Below, in pieces: positions 8,212-17,788 of a stretch of 27,857 nt of DNA; within the stretch, counting starts at the first letter, position 1; every line of letters starts with the position of its first letter. Origin of the DNA: Phallusia fumigata (lineage: Eukaryota; Chordata; Ascidiacea; Phlebobranchia; Ascidiidae); assembly GCA_008931825.1 (NCBI GenBank), contig QXVZ01011695.1, positions 1-27,857 of the forward strand, read 5' to 3'. A program made the translations under genes and the position numbers. The notes below the pieces were generated by a model that was given only the letters and a program-made list of their open reading frames with translations, ran no database searches and was not told where the DNA came from.

Positions 8212-9559
8212 GAAACAAGTTGAAGCAAGAACTATGGTCCAAAGCCAAAGCACGCTCAAAATACTCACAACCTCCTGTTAAGATAAGAAAAGACTATGAA
8301 ATGGTCCAGATTGAGATTGCAGAAAACACACCTATGTATGGCAACAGCTATGATTATGAAACAAGCTTGTTTCAACGTGAGCAAATTGTTCAGACATTCA
8401 GTCAGACTTCAGGCAACATATCAATTAATGAGATTTTCGTCAAGTCACGGGAACATGTAGAATCACAACACCCTCCTAGTTTAAACAAGCAACAGTCAGC
8501 TACTGACCAGCAGGGCAAAGGCAACCTTGTTGGTGTGATAGGTCAAGCCGGGATCGGTAAAACAACATTTACAAAAACGCTAATCCAGCAAGTCTTTTCC
8601 GGTAAATTTCCAGAACAGGTTTCTTATCTCTTCTATCTCTTTATTAGGGAAATTGATTTCTCCAGAGACTGCAATGTTATTCAGTTTCTTGTACGAAGTG
8701 CCTTGCCAGAATGGGAATTTACAGAAGAGCAAGATCGTGCACTGATAAATAAGATAGCTGCAGATAAAAATGTCCTGATTGTTCTGGATGGTTTTGATGA
8801 GGCATTACTCACAGATTCACGATATGCAAACATTTCCATTCATGATCAGACAACACCGGAACTAATTCTTCTAAATTTGATGTCAGAAAATATTTTGCCT
8901 TTAGCCAAAAAAGTAGTTACTTCCAGACCAGGCGAAATGTTTTCTCTTTACCCCCCAGTACGACCAGCATTTCTAATACGAGTTCTGGGCTTAAGCAAAG
9001 AGTCACAGGACATTCTCGGTCAACAGATTTGTGGTGAATCCTACACTGATCTAAAAATGATGTTATACAAAAATCCAGATCTTTCTTTGTATTGGTATGT
9101 CCCCATCTACTGCATTATGGCTTTCTCTTACTTTGCTAACACAGAAAATGTTAAATCTATTTTTCTTACACTTTCCTCTCTTTTAACATCAACATTAATT
9201 GATTATGCAGGAACTGATCATATGCGCGGAAAAGGTATTGAGCTTGAAAAGTTGGCCAATCTTGCATGGAAAGGTATTGTCAAACGTAAATGCTTTTTTC
9301 AATTAAGAGACCTAGAAGAAGTTGGCTTAGACTACAGCACAGTTCAGGCTTTTCTCCAAATTGCCCTGTCTAAAGGTCTTCGGTTTAACATGAATATACT
9401 CCAAGGTCATCAGTTGACCTTTTTTTCCCACTTGATATGGCAAGAGTACTTTGCTTCCATCTACATAATGCTAAAACTGTCCACAAAAGACCTAGATTTA
9501 CAATTAAAAACTAACATCTATTCTGAGGTTGTGGAAAAATTTCTCTTTGGATTGTGCAA
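8212..9559 (+). CDS. NLR gene A, exon 4: NACHT domain, part before a contig gap
   Basis: This is the main nucleotide-binding exon, opening after TTTTAAG in phase 1. After a basic helical lead (LKQELWSKAKARSKY) it carries Walker A GQAGIGKTT (about residue 334 of the protein), Walker B LIVLDGFDE (about residue 412), and a sensor segment VVTSRPGEM. These define a NACHT-type STAND ATPase, which switches between ADP-bound resting and ATP-bound oligomeric states. The helical regions after NACHT follow. The frame runs into an N at 9560, and the sequence beyond belongs to another contig. The exon continues at 10490 after the overlap copy: 8212-9559 plus 10490-10895 is 1754 nt, ending in phase 0 with no stop, and aligns throughout with gene B. 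Confidence 0.9.
9203..9559 (+). repeat. 357-bp contig overlap, first copy
   Basis: Identical to 10133-10489 at a constant offset of 930. It ends exactly at the N at 9560, and its partner begins exactly after the N at 10132. Read as an unmerged overlap of two contigs, it resolves gene A into one intact exon. Confidence 0.93.
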
Positions 9560-9560
9560 N

Positions 9561-10131
9561 TTATCTTTTGATGTGAGTCCCAATGACAAAACGCCGTACA
9601 ATGACTACGCAGCTGCAGTGCGTTTAACCCTTATCCATCAATTATGCCCTTTCTTTTTGCACTAGTCTCAACAGCAATTAAGCAATTCTTTTACCAGGCG
9701 AAATAAATATAAATCAATTCAATGCAATATTGTTATTATTCTTTCCAGGGTATAGCTGTGGAGTATAAAAGCCAGACCAACACAAAAAGGCAATTGAATT
9801 TTACATATTCCAATGCACCATTTTTGCATGAAGATTTGTTTTCCTAATTTTTGTTATCTATTTATTATTTGTAAACATAGTGATTTTACTGATAGTATGT
9901 CTAAAATTTTGAGTGCCTAAAATTTGTATGTAGTTTAATTGATTTGTCAAGTTTGTAAAATGGTCATGGTATTAATTATGCTGTGCACTAGCACTATGTC
10001 TTTTACATGTTGATTTTATTGTTACTTCTCACAAATTATTTTATAGTTTTGTTTGTATTGTAGTGACCACACAACCATAAGCAAAGGTGAACGCAGTAAT
10101 ATCATGAACTGTAAAAACCCTGTGAAGAAAT
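9561..10131. other. 571-base orphan contig misplaced inside the NACHT exon
   Basis: Bounded by single Ns at 9560 and 10132. It has no homology to the corresponding place in gene B, and the sequences on either side overlap each other perfectly by 357 bp. It therefore does not belong here. It begins with an open frame (SPNDKTPYNDYAAAVRLTL and so on) ending in a stop at 9663, then AT-rich DNA with a TATAAAAG at about 9767 and possible splice acceptors near 9748 and 10063. I could not assign its source. Confidence 0.85.
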
Positions 10132-10132
10132 N

Positions 10133-10895
10133 TTATGCAGGAACTGATCATATGCGCGGAAAAGGTATTGAGCTTGAAAAGTTGGCCAATCTTGCATGGA
10201 AAGGTATTGTCAAACGTAAATGCTTTTTTCAATTAAGAGACCTAGAAGAAGTTGGCTTAGACTACAGCACAGTTCAGGCTTTTCTCCAAATTGCCCTGTC
10301 TAAAGGTCTTCGGTTTAACATGAATATACTCCAAGGTCATCAGTTGACCTTTTTTTCCCACTTGATATGGCAAGAGTACTTTGCTTCCATCTACATAATG
10401 CTAAAACTGTCCACAAAAGACCTAGATTTACAATTAAAAACTAACATCTATTCTGAGGTTGTGGAAAAATTTCTCTTTGGATTGTGCAATCGTCAGATTT
10501 TTTTCCAACTACAAGTTATTATCCCTGACTACTCAACAGAAAATTGGGTTGCAAAAAAAAGATTACTTGCAGAGCATCTGGAAGCGCAAGTCGGGTGGTC
10601 TTATTATAGTTTGCTTTGGGCTGGGTCTCTTTTGTTGGAAGCACAAGATGATAGTATGCTTGCCTCTGTCATTGATGTTTTGAAATCCAAAGAAGATAAA
10701 AGTGCCATAATTCTAGAAGGTTCAGTGCTTCCGAGTGATGTTGCTAGTTTGTGCTATTTATGCAAAGGTTTTGTAAACTTGGGTGGTAGAATAGAAAGTG
10801 TAGCTGTCGGAACATACCCTGGAAGACACAACCAATGTATCTTTGTTGAAGACGCATTTTACAGACTTGCTGATGCAGTAAAGTCTGGCATTAAG
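10133..10895 (+). CDS. NLR gene A, exon 4 continued: post-NACHT helical region
   Basis: Bases 10133-10489 repeat 9203-9559 exactly. Bases 10490-10895 are the new part of the exon. They encode the helical segment after NACHT: CNRQIFFQL, SLLLEAQDDSMLASV and GSVLPSDVASLCYLCK. In gene B the same order is unbroken. The exon ends SGIK in phase 0 before a GTAGTT donor. This region leads into the leucine-rich repeats, as in other NLRs. Confidence 0.88.
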
Positions 10896-10973
10896 GTAGT
10901 TGTTTTCATAGCAAATGTGTTTTTGTCTGGTTCACAATTTTTGCAGTTTTACAATAATTTAAACTCATTTTAG

Positions 10974-11135
10974 ATGACAAAATTTGTCCTTTCTGATGTA
11001 AAGTTTGGAGATAAGGGGGCCAAAGCCATCTCCGGCTGTATCCCTCAGGTTCAATGTCTACTAGTTGAAAGATGCAACATCACACAAAATGGATTGCCAG
11101 ACATTGTTGAAAAGCTGTCGGACTTGGCTGAACCG
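10974..11135 (+). CDS. NLR gene A, exon 5: LRR pair 1
   Basis: A 54-codon phase-0 exon after TTTTAG. It encodes FVLSDVKFGDKGAKAISGCI and VQCLLVERCNITQNGLPDI, two ribonuclease-inhibitor-type leucine-rich repeats of about 27 residues, the standard NLR ligand-sensing or autoinhibitory unit. The exon must end at 11135, because gene B shares the frame and length, but the donor here is GCAAGT instead of GTAAGT. GC-AG introns are a known minor class, and the other bases fit the donor consensus. Confidence 0.85.
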
Positions 11136-11332
11136 GCAAGTAGCAAATTGATGGAGTAAAACAAATTGATTAACAAACCTCAGTTATCCACTTAATTTTA
11201 GAAAGAAAGTTTAAACAACAGAAACAAAGACATAGCATTTGGTGTACTACCAAAAAAATTGTAGTTATTTTGTAATCTTATTTTGAAAGCAAACCAAACC
11301 CTTTTTTTTATGTAAATTCTAATAATTTGCAG

Positions 11333-11494
11333 ATTATGGAACTAAAGCTTGGTGGAAACAAGCTGACTGATTTTGGAGCAGAACTGCTTGCTCCTTGCAT
11401 CCCCCATATTCAACAGCTGCATCTTGATGATTGTGACATCACCCACATTGGTGTAGAGAAAGTAGTCAAATACTTGCTTCTCCTACCGGAACCA
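11333..11494 (+). CDS. NLR gene A, exon 6: LRR pair 2
   Basis: 54 codons between TTTGCAG and GTAGGT, encoding MELKLGGNKLTDFGAELLAP and QQLHLDDCDITHIGVEKV. The LxLxxNxL core with a helical GAELLA segment is typical of NLR-type LRRs. Its nucleotide similarity to the gene B counterpart is clearly higher than for the neighbouring LRR exons. Confidence 0.88.
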
Positions 11495-11584
11495 GTAGGT
11501 TGTTTTGTCAAGAACAGTTCACAGTTTGTTATGTAAATATTTGTAAAGATTGTAGAGCTGTATGCATTACTTGCTTATTGAACT

Positions 11585-11750
11585 AATTTTAAGTTCTTGG
11601 CAATTGAGTCACTGACATTGTACAGTAGGTTCCTCTGCTTGCAGATTTGGTTCTAATCCCATCTTGGTCAAGGGTGTTTTCTTTGACAAAACACTGTCTA
11701 GTAAATCTATTCGGCCGCAACAAATTTAGTAGTCACCAACCCCAAGTACT
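11585..11750 (+). repeat. Possible tRNA-derived SINE fragment
   Basis: Contains TGGTTCTAATCCC, close to a polymerase III B box, followed by TTGGTCAAGGGTGTTTTCTTTGACAAAACACT split over a short span. The same arrangement occurs on the reverse strand near 27600-27755. It lies in the intron between LRR exons 2 and 3 of gene A. Similarity is short, and the class is tentative. Confidence 0.4.
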
Positions 11751-11794
11751 TTTGAACCTGTTTTAACTGACAAATTTTTGTTTTTGTGTTTTAG

Positions 11795-11956
11795 ATTCAA
11801 TACCTTAACCTTGCTGGAAACAGAGTGGGCAATGAGGGAGCTACAATGCTCTCCAGATGTTTGCACAATATAAAGAAACTCATCTTGCTCATGTGTCACA
11901 TTACAGAAGAGGGTGTGACCAAACTTGCAACTAAGGCAAAAGATCTTGAAAATAAG
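11795..11956 (+). CDS. NLR gene A, exon 7: LRR pair 3
   Basis: 54 codons between TTTTAG and GTATAT, encoding IQYLNLAGNRVGNEGATMLS and KKLILLMCHITEEGVTKLA. Same repeat type and exon length as the other pairs. Strongly diverged from gene B at the surface-facing positions, while leucine core positions are kept. Confidence 0.87.
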
Positions 11957-12305
11957 GTATATATATTGGTGGCAAGTTATAATGGTTGCCAAATTGTATT
12001 TGCACAATAATCAAAATAACACATTTTATCCAACTCATTTTGTGGTCCATGTAATACACATGACTACACGATTATTGAGTGTAACTTTCAAACAGCTAAT
12101 GGGATCACCTTTGTCTACTTTTGTTCACAAAACCTAAGATAAATACATACTGCATCAAATTGTAAAACTGACATAGGTTTGCCAACATAACTGCCATTTT
12201 ACTGCAAATGACTATTTTCAAATGACAAATTGGTTTTGACTGCAGCTATACCAATCAATTCTTGATATTGTGCATTAAGCAGATCTTCTTTACTTAATGT
12301 TGTAG

Positions 12306-12440
12306 ATGGACTTGTTGGATTTATCAGAAAATGAGATTGGAGAGAAAGGAGTCCAAGCACTTTCACACTGCAAGGGGAAAATAGGCGAGCTAAAGCTACA
12401 CTTTTGTGCAGTGTCAGCAGATCAAAAAGAGCTTTTAAAA
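12306..12440 (+). CDS. NLR gene A, exon 8: LRR pair 4 (shorter)
   Basis: 45 codons after TTGTAG, encoding MDLLDLSENEIGEKGVQALS and ELKLHFCAVSADQKELLK, ending before GTAGGT in phase 0. It is the same length as the last LRR exon of gene B. A terminal exon is expected next, but the contig ends at the N at 12564, so the 3' end of gene A is missing. A read-through from this exon would stop at about 12520. Confidence 0.85.
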
Positions 12441-12564
12441 GTAGGTAGTTTAATTTTAGTTTTTTTATGTTGCCCAGGAAAAACACAAGAAACAGAGGAG
12501 AGATCAGAACCTCTTGGTTCATAACATAGTGTTTTGGAAAACAAACATTCTGACATTATTTTCN

Positions 12565-13594
12565 TTACTGAACAAAGTCAATAACCGTGTTAATAATCCC
12601 TGCAAGTTTCATGCGAAACAACCGACTTTTAGGGTACCAAATGAGGTGACAAAGTTGGAAGCAGGTGCACTACGATCAATATCGGCATGAACAACTTTTG
12701 AATATTAACACCTGATCCCCCAATGACAGGCCCAATCGGCTTAGATTTTAACAATGGTAACAGTTGAACAAAAAAATCTAACTATGTGAGATAATTGCCA
12801 TTTTTATTTTTTGTCCCCAAAACGGGGTATTTCTACCCAAAATTGAATTCCGAAATTCAGGGTTTTTAGCAAAAAAATTTTTTTTACATTTTTGGAGTCG
12901 GGTAGCTCCACTTAAGTTCTGTGCAAATTTTCAGCGCTCTAAACCTATTATATCAAAAGATAAGGTATGATTTTGTTGTTTGCTGTGGCGTGCCAGACGC
13001 GGTTTGCTCCATGGACTCAGGTCCATAAAGGGCCATTACAAAACTGAGGAAAAGTTATTCACAGTGCGTCAGGCGTGTTGAAGACGTGACACTGGATCAG
13101 GCCTTCCTAGCATTTCGGTGCAGGAAGGCGCAGGAGGCGCAGGCTGGAGTGTGTGGCAAAGTTTGAACATACGATAGCTGTCTGTCCTGACCAGACGGTC
13201 TTAATTGTTATTGGGCCACACAGGTTTGTTGGCGATAATTATAGAAATTCAACACCCCATTTTCAAAACCAAACTCATTAAATGCAAGAAAAACTGTAAA
13301 TGTTCTCACTTATTTCGGACAGAAAATCAGCTTTCTGATTATATGACCCGTGATCTTGTCGTTTTATGCCGGAATAGTAGATTAACGACACAAACCGATT
13401 CGATTGGCTGGGAAAAATACATGACCATTATTTCGGAACCCTGTTCGTCTGTTGAACAGACAACAGCTTTAAACGGAAAATATTTGTTAGTGGTGTTACG
13501 TAAAGTAACCTAAAGTAAAATAAGGTGGATATAATGATGTAAACTAAGTAAGGTTGCAAAAAATATTTGTTAGGGGCTGAGTGTTGTAGAAGTC
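12565..13594. other. Start of a new contig, no recognised gene
   Basis: After the N at 12564 the sequence no longer resembles the DNA following gene B's last LRR exon, so the join is doubtful. The stretch includes AT-rich DNA, a patch rich in GCAGGAGGCGCAGG-like sequence at about 13110-13155, and one forward open frame near 13205-13513 that lacks an ATG at its start and resembles nothing I know. Confidence 0.4.
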
Positions 13595-13726
13595 ATGGAT
13601 TGGTTTGAGGAATGGGATGAATCAAATAACAAACACCGCTACCTGCTGTTTATGCTGCTCTTGCTGCTCATGTCAGTAGGTTATTTGATGATCGACCTCG
13701 TAAACATTGACAAAAGCAAGGCATAA
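13595..13726 (+). CDS. Candidate 43-residue single-pass membrane microprotein
   Basis: The ATG at 13595 has a purine at -3 and G at +4, a strong start context, and an in-frame TAG eight codons upstream fixes it as the first start. The predicted protein begins MDWFEEWDESNNKHRY (acidic and aromatic), then a hydrophobic helix LLFMLLLLLMSVGYLMI at about residues 17-33, and ends with a short polar tail containing KSK. A single helix with a charged head is the layout of regulatory micropeptides, but I do not recognise this one. A possible splice acceptor (TTTGTTAG) lies 21 bases upstream. No clear AATAAA follows. It could be chance: a 44-codon frame is not rare. Confidence 0.35.
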   Translation: MDWFEEWDESNNKHRYLLFMLLLLLMSVGYLMIDLVNIDKSKA

Positions 13727-14618
13727 TTACATCTTATACATTTTCACTCCCAGCGTTAAGGTTGTTTTACGTGCTCTGGGGTTAATATTAGGGCTATAGG
13801 TATACTGCAGTGCAAATACATTGCAGAGAAAATGCAAATTGTGACATGCGATAAAGTTACCACGACAAAAATAGCGGTGGTGGCTCAGTGAGTTAGAGCG
13901 TACGGGTCCAATATAGACGTCAACATCCGTTGAAATTCAATACACTATTTTTTTAACCCACGCCTTGCTGCGCATGAATGCTTGACAGGCTAGCGCGGTT
14001 ACACAACTCCCGCATGCCTGGGTAAATTTATGCCGTTATGGTATGTCAAGGGTAGCAGAAACTAGCGTACGGCTGCATTTACAGTTGTTCCTTTGTATTG
14101 GCGCTTCAATCCCACGATACTTAGCTCGACAATCTTTTATGCGCAGGAAGTTGCTCCTGTTGGTGTGTGGGTTTATGCAGATAAGTTCGATTTGGGTTCA
14201 GTTATGTCTGATGCGTAATTAAAAGTTGTCAGGGTTTGTTGCAAATTTGACTAATCTTGCAGCGTTGCGAGGTATCTATTAGTAAGATGCATAAAAAAAT
14301 ATTCACGTTTGTTCAGATGTCAGAACTATAACTAGATTTTGTTTGTTGCTTTACCCATAACCAGAGATTTTCTTTAAAAGCGTTCCAAAGTAACCTATGT
14401 TTATTTTGTAAAATATTTATTCGATAAAACGGGGTGTTGTTTTTAAGGCGATTACACGAGTTTTTCGGGATTATCCTTTGAGTTTATCTTTTACTGTTAC
14501 GGACTTAAGTTTTTAAACATGAACTATGTGGTCTTTGTTATTTTTTTGCGTGATCCGCTTATAACGACTCCTTTGACGCTTTAGTCTCACTAAACGTATA
14601 AAACTTGACAGAATATTG
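13727..14618. other. Upstream DNA of NLR gene B, with a tRNA-like SINE head
   Basis: Near 13875-13945 the sequence GGCTCAGTGAGTTAGAGCG resembles a polymerase III A box, and about 35 bases later GTTGAAATTCAA is a weak B box. It is followed by a TTTTTAACCCACG block shared with gene A (near 4490). From here to the gene B start codon the DNA is the counterpart of 4428-6840. No coding exon is seen. Confidence 0.45.
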
Positions 14619-14620
14619 TA

Positions 14621-14881
14621 GCGATCAATGGATTTTCCGGGAGACAAAGGAGGCGCTAAAATAACAGTTCATTGTTTTTAGCGGTTAACGTAGTCGCCGT
14701 AGCGTATGTCACGAAAAATGGGGAGTTTGCCTTCATTGGGATTGAGGACACTTGGCCTAGAATTTATTTGAAAAATTATGTCCGTGCCATCTTATGCCCA
14801 ACTACGTTAACCGCCATAGAACAATAGTTATGAACTGTTAATTTAGCACCTCCTTTGTCTCCCGGAAAATTCATTGATCGT
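14621..14881. mobile_element. Foldback MITE with long inverted arms and TA target duplication
   Basis: The left arm 14621-14694 and right arm 14801-14881 are inverted copies. Matching blocks include CGATCAATG, ATTTTCCGGGAGACAAAGGA and GCGGTTAACGTAGT, with a few differences. TA dinucleotides abut both ends (14619-14620 and 14882-14883), as for Tc1/mariner-like MITEs. The central 106 bases have no open frame of note. The matching site upstream of gene A (near 5140) lacks it. Confidence 0.82.
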
Positions 14882-15595
14882 TATACTATTGGTTTGGTAT
14901 CCTGCTGTGTTTTGCCGTAGTCTTTTTGCGCTCGCAACGATTCCGCTTTATTACTCTGAAGCAAAATTGGAAGTTTTTTTTAACAAAAAACTAGTACTGT
15001 TTGTGAGGTTATATAGCCTACTGGTTGAACGAAAAACAGTCTTGTTAAGTATGCAACCCAGTGATCAAAACGTTTGTTCAGTAATAACATATTGTAACCG
15101 CAAGAATTAGTTGATATGGGTTTGGGTTTGTTTTGAAGTAAAAACAAATCAGAATATATGCTTTAGGTCCAACAAAATTGTTGGCAGCGCACCGATTAAC
15201 GGGTTTTTAATAAGTTCGATCATCAATTGAAGTTGATCGCAAGTCAACAATTGAAGTGGGCTTCCGGAGGTGGTGGCCTGTTGCGTATAGCTAGTGTAGG
15301 CACTGCAAAACTGCGTCACACCCTATTTCCATCACTTGATAATACTGATAACATTCAAATTATTGAAACCCCTTTTCTTTATTTTCTTTTATATACTTCT
15401 ACGATACGAATTAAAAATCTTTGTACGGATCTGTGCGCTTAACAGTTTCAGCGCCGTGGTGTTTGACTGTTGCGCGCATGCGCACGTACGAAGCTACACG
15501 CGAGGCTACGAGAGAGAGAAAGAGAAATAAAGAGATGGAGCACTGTCGCTCCCGACGTTCCCACACAAGCGCGCTACTGTTAATGCTTAATAGAG
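14882..15595. other. Upstream DNA of gene B, partly homologous to gene A upstream
   Basis: Around 15182-15330 it aligns with 5225-5340 of gene A. A CpG-rich patch at 15470-15585 includes CGCGCATGCGCA (15473-15484), the consensus of the NRF1 transcription factor. Whether that marks a promoter or is just part of an inserted repeat is unclear. Open frames here lack support. Confidence 0.35.
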
Positions 15596-16096
15596 ACTCG
15601 AGCAGACTTGGACAACTAGATTTTTTTGGGGGTTTTCAAATTAGATTAGAAATAAAATTACAGCATCTCAGTTTTTACAAATTAGATTAGAATTAGAATT
15701 ATCACTTTTCCGGAAACTACAAATTGAACTAGACTTGAAACTAGAACTAGATAACACTACCTAACACGAAGCAACAGCCCAAGAAGCGGTACGCATTAGA
15801 TACTGTTCGTCACAATGGCCAGTATGACAAAAATAGGTTTAAGAAATGTGGCTAAGTCTTGTTGGTGACATCGCCCTGTGCGTTTTGGATGCACGAGACA
15901 CGTGCTTGTATCACATGCTAAAAAGTGCCGTTGGACAAAGTAGCGTTTTTAGGAAAACCGAAAATTAGATTAGAATTAAAATTAGAGATTACTCGATTTT
16001 CCTAAATTAGATTAGAATTAGAATTATCGGTATTTTGCTCTAATTTGTTGAATTAGACAACTAGAATTATCTAGTTGTCCAAGTCTGGACTCGAGT
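15596..16096. mobile_element. Inverted-repeat element with internal ATTAGATTAGAATTA repeats
   Basis: The ends at 15596-15620 and 16070-16096 are inverted copies sharing ACTCGAG, AGACTTGGACAACTAGA and a short spacer. Inside each end are direct copies of AAATTAGATTAGAATTAGAA (near 15638, 15678, 15963 and 16004). The gene A upstream DNA has no counterpart. I could not define a convincing target-site duplication, so the class is open. Confidence 0.65.
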
Positions 16097-16334
16097 ACCA
16101 TGTCCTTGAATGTGATCCAGTAGAGTTAAATTATTTTTCAGTTTAATTTAACTTTAGCTACGGAATCTGGTGTCCACTACCGCTGCATCATAAAACCAAC
16201 CTTGGAGCACAAATAAAACACCGTCTTATTAAATGTTTTGGGTTCCGTAACATTTGTTTAATCATTAGCCGTTCGGGTTTAACAAAGGCAAATACTTGGG
16301 ATTTAGCATCGGTTCAATTTCAATGGGCATCAAC

Positions 16335-16496
16335 ACATTCATGACATTATTTTGATAGAACATATATAATTTTAAAGTGTTCTATAGTTCTTAAGGATAA
16401 AATCAAGCAAGTGATCGATCGCTACAAAAGTACATTTTTCGGAATTCCAGAAGGGGCAAGTGCCCCCTTCTTGCCCCTCCGTGCCGGCGCCTATGA
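16335..16496. mobile_element. Probable hAT-family remnant upstream of gene B
   Basis: The segment interrupts the alignment with gene A between CATTAGCCGTTCGGG-related sequence and GATCTAGTTT. It ends GGCGCCTATG, an inverted match to CATAGGCG, the terminal motif of the MITE family at 31-453. A GC-rich hairpin of GGGGCAAG and CTTGCCCC lies just inside. The left end could not be found, so it is probably truncated. Confidence 0.4.
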
Positions 16497-17273
16497 ACTC
16501 GATCTAGTTTTAAACCTGCATGCAGTGCGCAAATATTAAGTACAAGAAACCAAACGCAATGTATGAGACGCAGAGCTTGGCTGTTATTGGCTGATATGTG
16601 TTTATATTTGGGAAATACCCCTAATGAAAACTACGCTCTCCAACTTTTAGAAGACGACTGGCGTTTAAACCGAATAATTTTAAAAGTTCATTTTTCGTTT
16701 ACTTTAATAAAAATACATTACCTGAAGTTGGACCGCATTTGGTTTAGGTTTTATCATGTTGAATTGCCAGACTACATCAATATTGACAACAAACAAACAT
16801 AGCTTTTTTACGTTTGATGTTTAAGTACCAACCACAGGCTTTCAGGAAGCAAATAAGGGCGTGGCGTGGCACTCGTATGAAGGGAGCCTTAATGACATTT
16901 GACCAAACTATAGACTTGATAGACTAGAAACTAGCTGATTGAATCTTATGTTGCAACATGTTTAGCTGTGTAAACTTTCATTGTATCTTTTTTCATGAAA
17001 AAACTTTTGTGCTGTGGTTGTTAAGGTTTTAGCTGATGCAAGCTATATGTTGCTTGGTCTTTTAAGACAAAGGACTGCAGCTGCAGTATGGGCGGTACAT
17101 ATTGTGTGATGTGTACAACAGACCTCGTTGCGAAAGTACTGTACCAAAAGACTGTATTGTTTGATGATTTTTGCAGTGTACCATACCATAACATGCAGTA
17201 CTGCCATCCAGGTCATAAATGTTGCTTAAAAAAATCATGAATTTGGTAAAACGTTTACCATTTTTGGCCACAG
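16497..17273. other. Proximal upstream region of NLR gene B
   Basis: Aligns in blocks with gene A upstream, including GGTTTAGGTTTTAT, ATAGACTTGAT and TTGCAACATGTTTA. A GGGCGTGGC motif near 16857 and an AATAAGGG sequence could belong to a core promoter or first untranslated exon. No coding exon is supported. A frame at 16563-16802 is destroyed in the gene A counterpart. Confidence 0.4.
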
Positions 17274-17314
17274 AAAATCTATTTGATTATCATACAATTG
17301 TAAATTGTTACATC

Positions 17315-17788
17315 ATGTCAATATCAGAGACCCTTGACAGTTCAACATTCTGGTTTGAGCTGTCAGGTCAAGCAGCCGAATATGCCTCTTCTGCTCTTGG
17401 AGCACAGGCAGCATCATCTGAAAATGTTGCCAATGTTAACCTTACAACCGCTGCCAAGATCTTGGAGCAAATCTACATTACTTTCTGGTCAAGAGAGTCA
17501 TTTGTGCACAGTTTTGAGAAAAATCAAAACTTGCAAATAAAAGTGGTAACCAAAAATAAGGAAGCATCTTTTGAACTGCTCACTCGATGTCATAATGACG
17601 AACTAGAATTGCAAATACAAAATAATATTTTAGCTGTTACTCAAATCATGAGGATTGATTGTGGCATCATTGAAAACATAACTCTCACTAAAATGGAACA
17701 AACTCCTGTTAGCATCCAGGAGTATGATGAGATGATGAATCAGTCCCAACTCAACATTATGCGGCTTTTAAAACAAAATGCTTCCATG
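17315..17788 (+). CDS. NLR gene B, exon 1: unrecognised N-terminal domain
   Basis: 158 codons, exactly the gene A length, ending in phase 0 before GTAATA. The frame is open further upstream to 17219, but an acceptor (GGCCACAG) at 17266-17273 and the alignment with gene A support the ATG at 17315. Conserved stretches include FWFELSG, AAEYASSALG, AKILEQIYIT, WSRESFVHSF, VVTKNKE, IMRIDCGII and VSIQEYDEMM. The conserved Trp, Cys and paired acidic residues suggest a folded domain. It matches no NLR N-terminal domain I recognise. Confidence 0.87.

Noticed and set aside
9561..9665. C-terminal tail continuing the gene A NACHT frame through the N
   Set aside because: It crosses a contig gap into unrelated sequence. 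The true continuation is the overlapping contig from 10133.
13205..13513. A 102-residue forward frame
   Set aside because: It opens without an ATG, resembles no family I know, and has no flanking splice sites that help.
16563..16802. A 79-residue forward frame upstream of gene B
   Set aside because: The homologous DNA upstream of gene A carries stops and gaps, so it is not under coding constraint.
17219..17314. An earlier in-frame ATG for NLR gene B giving a longer N-terminus
   Set aside because: A splice acceptor falls at 17266-17273 within that extension, and gene A aligns from the ATG at 17315.
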